Positions 20,905 through 26,987 of a stretch of DNA of 32,312 bases are shown here, piece by piece; position 1 is the stretch's first letter; every line of letters begins with the position of its first letter. The DNA comes from a virus. Location: positions 1 through 32,312 of IMG/VR virus record IMGVR_UViG_3300032046_006279, one strand, 5' to 3'. The position numbers and the translations under genes were made by a program. The notes below the pieces were generated by a model. That model worked only from the letters and a program-made list of their open reading frames with translations. It made no database searches and had not been told where the DNA came from.

Positions 20905-22272
20905 TCACTGTGCGGCGGTTCCCATAGGCTGACGCGCCGCCTTCTTGCCCGTGAACTGTTCATAGCGCTGGACGATGACATCCGCGTAGGGCGGGTCGAG
21001 TTCCATCATGAAGCAGCGCCGGCCGGTCTTCTCGCACGCTATGAGCGTGCTGCCGGATCCGCCGAAGAGGTCCAGGACGTTCTCGCCCGGGCGCGAGGAG
21101 TACTCGATGGCCCGCACCGCCAGTTCGACAGGCTTCTCGGTCAAGTGCACCATCTTCGGCGGGGGAATCTTCTTGATATGCCAGAGGTCGGTGGCGTTGT
21201 TCGGGCCGAAGAACTCATGCCCGGCGCCCTCGCGCCAGCCGTAGAAGCAAATCTCAAACGCCCCCATGAAGTCTTTCCGCGTCAGGACGGGCCATTCCTT
21301 GTCCCAGACAATGCCCTGGCTGAAGTAGAGTTCGCACTCCTTCAAGGCTGGCGGGTAGTTGCCGATGTTCGCGTAGCCGCCCCAGATGTAGAAGGAGCGG
21401 CCGGGCAGGAGCACGCGGGCGATGTTGCCGAACCAGGCCAGGAGCATCTCGGTGAACGCCTCGTCCGAAACGAAGTCGTTGGCCAGCGGCCGATCCTTCG
21501 CCCGCATCTTCTTCGTCGTCCGGTGCTTCGTGCCCTGGCGCGCCACGTCGAACGCCTGGTGGTGCATCAACACCCGCTTGGCTGCCCGCGAGGCGTCCGC
21601 CGCCTGGGTCTGACTCTGGTGGGACATCAGCGTAAATGAACTGTTGCCTGCCGCGATGGCGTTGTTCGAGCGCGGCTCGACCTTCACGTTGTAGGGCGGG
21701 TCAGTGTTCACGAGGTGGATGGGCGCGCCGCCCAAGAGCCGGTCCACGTCTTTCGCTTCGCCGGCGTCGCCGCACAACAGGCGGTGCTGGCCGAGTATCC
21801 ACAGGTCGCCCGGCTGCGTGACGGCTTCGTCGGGCGGCTCGGGCACGTCGTCCGGGTCCGTCAGGCCTTCGTTGCCCGGCGGCGCCAGAATCTCCGTCAG
21901 GTCGGCGTCCGAGAAGCCCAACAGCGAGAGGTCGAAGTTCATTCCCTCGAGGTCCCGCAGTTCGACGGGCAGCAGGTCGTAGTTCCACTCCGCGATGCTC
22001 GCCGTCTGGTTATCCGCGATGCGATAGGCCTTGATCTGCGCGGGCGAGAGGTCCTTGGCGACGTGGACCGGCACCTGCTTGAGGCCCAACTTCTGCGCTG
22101 CCTTCCAGCGCGTGTGCCCGACGATGATGACGCCCTCGCCGTCCACGACGATGGGCTGGCGGAACCCGAACTCCCGCAGCGACTTCGCCACGGCGTCCAC
22201 GGCCTGGTCATTCAGGCGCGGGTTGCCCTCGTAGGGCCGGATGGCCTCGATGCTTCGCAGTTCAATCTTCAC
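20905..22272 (-). CDS. ParB-like / N4-N6 DNA methyltransferase fusion, 455 aa
   Basis: The GTG start has AAGGAGG 5 bases before it. Residues 1-100 are a ParB/Spo0J-like domain (RPYEGNPRLNDQAVDA, IIVGHTRWKAAQKLG). The catalytic DPPY motif is at 191-194 (NTDPPYNV) and the SAM-binding motif is near the end (DLFGGSGSTLIACE), so the order is beta-class. Between them lies the target-recognition part, with RVLLPGRSFYIWGGYANIG. Such phage orphan methyltransferases methylate adenine or cytosine to evade restriction. The gene converges on the putative nuclease (35 bases) and is downstream of the replication genes. A second, related fusion is encoded at 24436-25743. Confidence 0.85.
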   Translation of the reverse strand: MKIELRSIEAIRPYEGNPRLNDQAVDAVAKSLREFGFRQPIVVDGEGVIIVGHTRWKAAQKLGLKQVPVHVAKDLSPAQIKAYRIADNQTASIAEWNYDLLPVELRDLEGMNFDLSLLGFSDADLTEILAPPGNEGLTDPDDVPEPPDEAVTQPGDLWILGQHRLLCGDAGEAKDVDRLLGGAPIHLVNTDPPYNVKVEPRSNNAIAAGNSSFTLMSHQSQTQAADASRAAKRVLMHHQAFDVARQGTKHRTTKKMRAKDRPLANDFVSDEAFTEMLLAWFGNIARVLLPGRSFYIWGGYANIGNYPPALKECELYFSQGIVWDKEWPVLTRKDFMGAFEICFYGWREGAGHEFFGPNNATDLWHIKKIPPPKMVHLTEKPVELAVRAIEYSSRPGENVLDLFGGSGSTLIACEKTGRRCFMMELDPPYADVIVQRYEQFTGKKAARQPMGTAAQ

Positions 22273-22683
22273 AGCGGCCTCCTTCACTTGACTCGGCGGC
22301 ATTCGCCGGGTAAAACCTCGGGCGCCATGCGGGATTCTCCCGCGTGGTTCGTGCGGCGGTCGGACATCCCCCCGTTCGGCCGCCGCCTTTTTTCTCGCGC
22401 CAAACAAACTCTGCCTATTTTGGCGACCGTTCCCGCGGCCCTCGCGCCGACGGGTCGCAAGGAAGTACCTATGCCCATGGCCCCCACGACGCGCCACGTT
22501 CGCCCACGTCGCCAACGACCACACCGCTTGGCCTCCTCGTCGGATCGTCATGCCCTCGTGCCCCGTGCGCCAACGTGGGCGCGCGTCGAACGGCAACGAC
22601 TCCTCAGGAAAGGAATCACAGGTCCTCCGTTCTTCTCACGTTCTTCTTCCTGAGAATGTTTTTCTGTCCTGTCTTGTCCTGTG
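22273..22683. other. Intergenic stretch before the methyltransferase
   Basis: No gene is supported. A 67-codon minus-strand ORF (about 22284-22487) lacks coding character and a ribosome site. The stretch holds a plus-strand terminator (22353-22393) and otherwise ordinary GC-rich sequence, becoming T-rich (TTCTTCTTCCTGAGAATG) near 22630-22660. It may carry a minus-strand promoter for the methyltransferase gene; none is convincing. Confidence 0.4.
22353..22393 (+). terminator. Rho-independent terminator on the plus strand
   Basis: GCGGCGGTCG (22353-22362) pairs with CGGCCGCCGC (22377-22386; one G-T pair), followed by C and six T (22388-22393). The orientation fits only plus-strand transcripts, yet no plus-strand gene lies immediately upstream. 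It would stop antisense reads that pass through the nuclease and methyltransferase region. Confidence 0.65.
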
Positions 22684-22715
22684 GTAACGCGCGTAACGCG
22701 TTACGGGTGCGTTAC
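22684..22715. repeat. Nested GTAACGC palindrome, copy 1
   Basis: GTAACGC at 22684-22690, the 12-base palindrome GTAACGCGTTAC at 22693-22704, and GCGTTAC at 22709-22715 make four half-sites in mirrored order. It spans the stop codon of the replisome-organiser-like gene. An equivalent copy is at 22895-22924. Confidence 0.75.
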
Positions 22716-23069
22716 AGGGTCGTCGTGCTTGGCTCTAAAGCGCCTCTGCCTTTCGCGGCTTTGTGCCCGTTTCTTGGCCGAATTCGTGTTCCAACGCTCC
22801 CAGTTCGGGAAGATGAGGCCTTCGTCGTCGGCCAGCAGCCACCCGACTTCGAGCAGCGCATTGCCGAAGCCCGTTACGCCGGCCACGTCATCGAGTAACG
22901 CAGGTAACGCGTTACGTGCGTTACCGTCGACCGTGTTCTCGTCCGCCCACTCCCAGACGGCCATGCACCGGCATGCCGCCTCGAACCGCGAGACGTTCAG
23001 CAGGCGGGCCAGATGGGCGATCTCCGGCTTCAGCGGCAAGCCCTTCACCCAGGGAATCCATTCAGCCAC
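22701..23069 (-). CDS. Replisome-organiser-like protein, 122 aa
   Basis: The GTG start lies 8 bases inside the primase gene, with GGAGGG before it. The protein opens MAEWIPWVKGLPLKPEIAHL, continues LLNVSRFEAACRCMAVWEWAD, then VGWLLADDEGLIFPNWERWN and ends in a basic tail (SAKKRAQSRERQRRFRAK). The 'pattern of winged helix, then F-x-N/W-x-R-W-N, then Arg-rich tail' is that of phage replication initiators that load helicase. It is the last gene of the early operon, and its coding sequence holds one of the two GTAACGC palindromes, with the other at its stop, which suits an origin within the gene. Confidence 0.68.
   Translation of the reverse strand: MAEWIPWVKGLPLKPEIAHLARLLNVSRFEAACRCMAVWEWADENTVDGNARNALPALLDDVAGVTGFGNALLEVGWLLADDEGLIFPNWERWNTNSAKKRAQSRERQRRFRAKHDDPVTHP
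22895..22924. repeat. Nested GTAACGC palindrome, copy 2
   Basis: GTAACGC at 22895-22901, the palindrome GTAACGCGTTAC at 22904-22915 and GCGTTAC at 22918-22924. Layout equals copy 1 except for a 2-base change in one spacer. It lies inside the replisome-organiser-like gene, encoding Gly-Asn-Ala-Arg-Asn-Ala-Leu. The two copies start 211 bases apart. Confidence 0.75.
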
Positions 23070-23913
23070 AGGACGCCCTCCAATACCGGGCGTCGGCAAT
23101 CGCCGCGTCCACGACCGCCCGCGTCGCGCCTGCCTGCACCGATGCCCTTGCATCTTTGCCCTGGACAGGCCGCATGACTTTCGGGCGGTGCCCCGACTCG
23201 GTAAGCGCCTGGGCCAAGCGGTAGGCGCCCTCGATGCCCGGTCCGTCGGCATCAGAGACGACGACAACGTCCCGGCGGCGCAGGCGCTGGACGGCCTCGA
23301 CGACCATCTCGACATTTCCCGCGCATGACGGCCGCCCGATGGTGGCGTAGCCCAGGCCCAGAAGGGCGGCTGCATCCGTCGGCCCTTCGCAGACGAGAAG
23401 CGGCCCGGTGCCAGCTAGGCCGTCCGGCCAGAAGAGGCCATTACGGCTCCCAGGGATGGCCCACTTCTGTCCGTTCTGGGCCCGCAGGCGGACGCCTATG
23501 GTCTCATGCGCGGCGTTGAACATCGGGAAGGCCCAGGCGCGGTGGCGCTCTGCCCACGCGATGCCGAGCCTGAGCAGGCTGCCCGGCGTGACGCCAAGCG
23601 TCGTCGCCAGGCGTTCGACTTCGGCTGTTCTTGTGTCGCGCTCGAAGCGGCGCAGCAGCGCAGGCCAGTCAACCGCGCACGCGCACGGTCGCTGTGCCTG
23701 CGGCACGGAAGGGCGGGGGATGGGGCGCGTCGGCGCGTCGGCAATACGGTGCAGCCAGCCGCCGTTGCGGGCCGGCCTGTCCGATTTCGCCCGCATGCAG
23801 CAGACGAGTGTCCCGTCGGGACTGGTGCCGCACCAGTCCCCACGACCGCACACGACACATGGTCGGTGCCGTGTCACTCGACCCCATCCCGTTTCGGTCG
23901 CAGTCTGTGTCAT
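23062..23913 (-). CDS. Toprim primase-like protein, 283 aa
   Basis: The N-terminus has a zinc-binding arrangement (RPCVVCGRGDWCGTS, then VCCM). A Toprim domain follows: Glu176 in LLVCEGPTDAAALLG and the Asp-x-Asp at 221-223 in VVVVSDADGPGIEG, both needed for catalytic metals. The size and order (zinc finger then Toprim) are those of phage and plasmid primases that make the RNA primer. Start is ATG (MTQTATETGWG), overlapping the preceding nuclease-like gene stop as ATGA. The stop overlaps the next gene's GTG by 8 bases. DnaG-like catalytic core and helicase-loading parts appear reduced. Confidence 0.85.
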   Translation of the reverse strand: MTQTATETGWGRVTRHRPCVVCGRGDWCGTSPDGTLVCCMRAKSDRPARNGGWLHRIADAPTRPIPRPSVPQAQRPCACAVDWPALLRRFERDTRTAEVERLATTLGVTPGSLLRLGIAWAERHRAWAFPMFNAAHETIGVRLRAQNGQKWAIPGSRNGLFWPDGLAGTGPLLVCEGPTDAAALLGLGYATIGRPSCAGNVEMVVEAVQRLRRRDVVVVSDADGPGIEGAYRLAQALTESGHRPKVMRPVQGKDARASVQAGATRAVVDAAIADARYWRASCG

Positions 23914-24452
23914 GCTCTCTCCAGATCGCGATAGGTGTAAACGAAAGCCGGCCGCAATTTCTCAATGGGAATGGCAAAGAAAGAGGCGCGACCGTGGATT
24001 CGGTTCTGTCGTTTGGTGCCGATGGTGGCGAGGCCACCGGCTCGTTCGACGAGGAGTTTGTAGGCGGCAACGTCGAGGATGACCCATTTCTCGAAGTCCG
24101 TCTCAGCCTCGTTGGCCCACCCGTAGAAATACAGTTGGGACCCCAGTTTGAACCACTCGCCGGGTGACTCATGCTCCGTGCCCTCGGCGTTCATGTATTC
24201 CTGCGTGAAGTCCAGATACTTAAGGGCCACATGGCTCCGGTATTTCTCCTGGATGCTCACCCACTGTCCCGCCTGGAATCGAATCAGGGCGTCGATGCCG
24301 AACTCCTTGTCGAGCACATGGACCTTGACGCCCTCTTTCCGCAGGTCTTCGACCTCACAGCCCGGAAAGAGGCGGCGGTAGATGCGCAGCGCGGCGGGCT
24401 TCATCCGCTCCTGAAACTTCACGGTCGGCAGGCTGTCAAAAGACGAGTTCAT
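23910..24452 (-). CDS. Putative PD-(D/E)XK-type nuclease, 180 aa
   Basis: The start ATG (MNSSFDSLPTVKFQER) lies 17 bases inside the preceding methyltransferase gene, with GGAG 4 bases before it. The likely active site is Asp54 in DKEFGIDALIRF and Gln68-Glu69-Lys70 in WVSIQEKYR, which fits the D-x13-(E/Q)-x-K spacing of PD-(D/E)XK nucleases. A conserved-looking DFTQEYMNAEGTEHESP follows. The C-terminal third is strand/helix (WVILDVAAYKLLVERAGG). Its overlap with a methyltransferase recalls restriction-modification pairs, but in phages such genes may also serve recombination. Family not named with certainty. Confidence 0.58.
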   Translation of the reverse strand: MNSSFDSLPTVKFQERMKPAALRIYRRLFPGCEVEDLRKEGVKVHVLDKEFGIDALIRFQAGQWVSIQEKYRSHVALKYLDFTQEYMNAEGTEHESPGEWFKLGSQLYFYGWANEAETDFEKWVILDVAAYKLLVERAGGLATIGTKRQNRIHGRASFFAIPIEKLRPAFVYTYRDLERA

Positions 24453-25743
24453 ACGGCTCCGGGTGCCCGTAAGTTGCGATACGCCCCTTCGCCATCTCCA
24501 GGTACTCAGGGTTGTTCTCGATGCCGTGGAATCGGCGACCGAGTTGGACGGCGGCAATACCCGTGGTGCCGCTCCCCGCGAAGGGATCGCAGACCAGTTC
24601 GCCCCGCCGGGTCACGGCGTTGACAAGCCAGCGCATGACGGAGAGGGGCTTCTGTGCCGGATGCTGCTTCATGTTCCACTTGTCGAAATTTGATTGAGGC
24701 ACGGCGGCAACATGGCAGTCGAAATCGTGGAGATCGTCGCCCCATTCCGCGCCCGAGAGTTCGACCTTGCGGGCACTGTCTTTGCGGCGATAGAAGAAGA
24801 TGGGTTCCCATGTCTGCTTGAATCCACGGCGGCTCTGCGGGCTCTTGTTGTTGGGATAGTGCCACACGAGCAGTTGCTGGAACTCGTACCCGGCGAGCGC
24901 CTCGTCAAACCAAGCACGCCCGGCCCACAGGTGGCGCTGGCTCCAAAAGATCAACATCGTGTCGGCGCCGCACGAGGCCCAGCGCGCGCACCACTCGCGG
25001 GTAAAGGACTCCAACCGTTCCGGCTCCCACGGCTCGTCGAGAATGCCGTAAGGCGGGTCGGTGATGAGCGCGGCACACGGCACAACGTCTTGGGCGGCGG
25101 TCAGCACCCATTCCTCGGCGGGTCTTTCGGCGTTGGCTCGCTCTTCGGCGGCCCTCTTTGCTCGGCGCACCTTCGAGTAGGCACGGTCTACCTTGCCCGT
25201 GTCGTCCATTTCCTTGACGAGCGGCCCGAAACGCTTGGGGTCCTGTTTGGCCGCCTCGACGACGGCCTTGGCCTTCTCGTAGGTCCGGGCCTTCATGCCC
25301 ACGGCGGCTGCCACCCTGTCCCTGGTCTTCCCCTTCAGTTGTGGCAACTTGCCACCAGTGTCCCCGTGCCTGCCCGGGGCCGTCTCGCCATGCTCGCGCT
25401 GTCGCTCCTTAGCAGCGCGGCTCTCAATGGCCTCGATTGCCGCGCCCACCGCGACCGCCTCGGACGGGGCAAAGTCCATGCGGCAGCAATTCTCGTCGCG
25501 CTGGGCGGTCAACAGACGCAGGGCGTCGTTCAGGTCGCCAGCAACCACGGCATCGATTTCCGCCCATTCAAGCGCCTTTGCCGCCTCGATACGCCTCTGG
25601 CCGGCAATCAACCTGCTCTCGGAATCGACGACGACGGGTTGCAGCAGGCCGACGGCCCGCATGCTCGACACGAGAGGTGCTAGGTCGCCGAGGTTCTTCC
25701 TGTAGCGACCCTTGATCTGAATCTGGTTGATGGCAACTTTCAC
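24436..25743 (-). CDS. ParB-like / DNA methyltransferase fusion, 435 aa
   Basis: The GTG start is preceded by GGAGG. Residues 1-60 are ParB-like (INQIQIKGRYRKNLGDLAPL, VVVDSESRLIAGQRRIEAA). A long helical linker with a second DNA-binding-like region (GKTRDRVAAAVGMKARTYEK) leads to the catalytic half: DPPYGI at 229-234, and DPFAGSGTTGIAAVQL near the end, giving beta-class order. It makes an orphan N4/N6 methyltransferase. Sequence differs from the fusion at 20905-22272 in linker and target region, so specificity probably differs. The next gene, a putative nuclease, overlaps it by 17 bases. Confidence 0.85.
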   Translation of the reverse strand: MKVAINQIQIKGRYRKNLGDLAPLVSSMRAVGLLQPVVVDSESRLIAGQRRIEAAKALEWAEIDAVVAGDLNDALRLLTAQRDENCCRMDFAPSEAVAVGAAIEAIESRAAKERQREHGETAPGRHGDTGGKLPQLKGKTRDRVAAAVGMKARTYEKAKAVVEAAKQDPKRFGPLVKEMDDTGKVDRAYSKVRRAKRAAEERANAERPAEEWVLTAAQDVVPCAALITDPPYGILDEPWEPERLESFTREWCARWASCGADTMLIFWSQRHLWAGRAWFDEALAGYEFQQLLVWHYPNNKSPQSRRGFKQTWEPIFFYRRKDSARKVELSGAEWGDDLHDFDCHVAAVPQSNFDKWNMKQHPAQKPLSVMRWLVNAVTRRGELVCDPFAGSGTTGIAAVQLGRRFHGIENNPEYLEMAKGRIATYGHPEPYELVF

Positions 25744-25805
25744 GGTGCCTCCTTGGAGCGATGTTTGTCCCTGTGCATGTCGCGGGAGCGTTTGGGTCGT
25801 GATGT

Positions 25806-26114
25806 TTAGCACCGGGCCACCTCGGCCTGCGGCGGCTTGGACGCGCCTTCGATTCGCTCAACCTGGAAGGCATCCGCGCCGAATTCACACATGGCAAAGC
25901 CCGTGAAGATGCGGCTGATATCGCGGCCGACTTGAGTGCCTGCGTCGATAACGCAAGCCCGCTTCCCTTCCTCGATGCAGTAAGCCACGTCCAGGCGGAC
26001 GCGCGACTGCCCATGCAGCGATTCCGCAGCCAAGACGGCCAGGAGGAGTGTTTCCTCAATGTCGCGGAGCGACACGTTCTCGGTGAACCGGTATCTGTAG
26101 ATTTCCTTGGACAT
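25806..26114 (-). CDS. Conserved phage early protein, 102 aa
   Basis: The ATG opening MSKEIYRYRFTENVSLRDIE is preceded by AAAGGA. It then reads ETLLLAVLAAESLHGQSRV, LDVAYCIEEGKRACVIDAGT and IFTGFAMCEFGADAFQVERI. I recall this family as a widespread but uncharacterised phage protein next to ParB-methyltransferases and small regulators. It is small, acidic and probably soluble. It lies between the sigma-like gene and the ParB-methyltransferase in the early operon, where host-takeover proteins are commonly placed. Confidence 0.72.
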   Translation of the reverse strand: MSKEIYRYRFTENVSLRDIEETLLLAVLAAESLHGQSRVRLDVAYCIEEGKRACVIDAGTQVGRDISRIFTGFAMCEFGADAFQVERIEGASKPPQAEVARC

Positions 26115-26191
26115 CGCCGGTCCTTTCATTGTGACCGTGTGTGAGCCATACTGATTACCTACCGGAGGCGATGGAAAAGCGCCGGGAGATT

Positions 26192-26767
26192 TCAGAGATA
26201 TTCTTTGAGGTGCTCCTTCTCGAATCGGCGGCGAAGTTTCTGGATGGACTCGTAGAGCGTTCCGCGCGCAGTACCGGTTTCTCGCTCGACCTCGGTCGGT
26301 GTTCCCTTCATCAGGCGGCGGCAAAGGCCACGCAACTCGGGCGGGAGGCCTGCCAGAACGGTCCGAATATCGTCTCTGAGATCGATGCATTCGTCTGCAG
26401 GGCGGTTGGCACCGCCTGTTCGCAGACGGGTCGCATCCTGGTCAAGCATGTCCCCGCGTTCTGCCGGGTCCTCGCCTTCCTTGGCTTTGAGCGGGTCGTT
26501 CAATGAGGACCGGCAGCGACGGCAGTCACGGCACGACGCCTGGCGGGCCTCGATGATCGATGCGATCTTGTGTCGCACCACGCGGTCGACGAACGTGCTG
26601 AATTTGGCCCTCTTGGGATCAAACTTCGGGCACCGACGAAGCAGGTCGAATCTCAGTTCCTGTTCAATATCTTCCTGGTCGGAGCGAACGAAGCCGGCTC
26701 GTCCAATCAGTCGCCGGGCCTTGATCCTGATCAGCTTCTCTGCATACGGGTGGAGTACTGGCCGCAC
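26192..26767 (-). CDS. Phage sigma-factor-like protein, 191 aa
   Basis: Region 2-like helices: RIKARRLIGRAGFVRSDQED followed by IEQELRFDLLRRCPKFDPKR and FSTFVDRVVRHKIASIIEAR. A charged, Cys-rich linker (CRDCRRC) and a C-terminal region-4-like HTH (TPTEVERETGTARGTLYESI, then QKLRRRFEKEHL) complete an ECF-sigma layout. Phage sigma factors can redirect host RNA polymerase to late promoters. The GTG at 26767 is used; no strong ribosome site is visible, and later starts are possible. A tandem iteron array lies just upstream (26939-26987). Confidence 0.75.
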   Translation of the reverse strand: MRPVLHPYAEKLIRIKARRLIGRAGFVRSDQEDIEQELRFDLLRRCPKFDPKRAKFSTFVDRVVRHKIASIIEARQASCRDCRRCRSSLNDPLKAKEGEDPAERGDMLDQDATRLRTGGANRPADECIDLRDDIRTVLAGLPPELRGLCRRLMKGTPTEVERETGTARGTLYESIQKLRRRFEKEHLKEYL

Positions 26768-26938
26768 TGGAGACGGCGCGGCTCTGTTTGTGGGTGGTTG
26801 TACGTTCTTCTTTTTGCGCGCATGCAGAGCGTTCTAGCAGCGCGGATATGGCGGAAAGTGGGCGGCAAGTGCGACGGGTCGGCAAAGGACTTTTTCTAAG
26901 GAAATGGCGCTGTTTCAGCCGGGGTAGATGTGCCTGTG
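26768..26938. promoter_or_regulatory. Leader of the sigma-like gene
   Basis: The 171 bases between the sigma-like start and the tandem repeats contain an isolated GAAAGTG (26854-26860) and T-rich segments (TTCTTCTTTTTG near 26804-26815; ACTTTTTCTAAGG near 26890). No gene is supported. The sequence is consistent with an early promoter region, though no precise -35/-10 is offered. Confidence 0.4.
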
Positions 26939-26987
26939 GAAAGTGCGCAGAAAGTGGGAAAGTGGGCGGAAAGTGGGAAAGTGTGCC
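26939..26987. repeat. Tandem 19-bp iteron-like repeats (GAAAGTG)
   Basis: GAAAGTG occurs at 26939, 26950, 26958, 26969 and 26977, with spacing 11, 8, 11, 8. The 19-base unit 26950-26968 repeats nearly exactly at 26969-26987. The array touches the end of the 927-residue gene and is upstream of the sigma-like gene. Such short spaced repeats are typical of iterons or repressor operators. Confidence 0.72.

Noticed and set aside
22284-22487. 67-codon minus-strand ORF before the methyltransferase
   Set aside because: It runs through a terminator hairpin, is Arg-rich in the manner of shadow frames and has no ribosome site.
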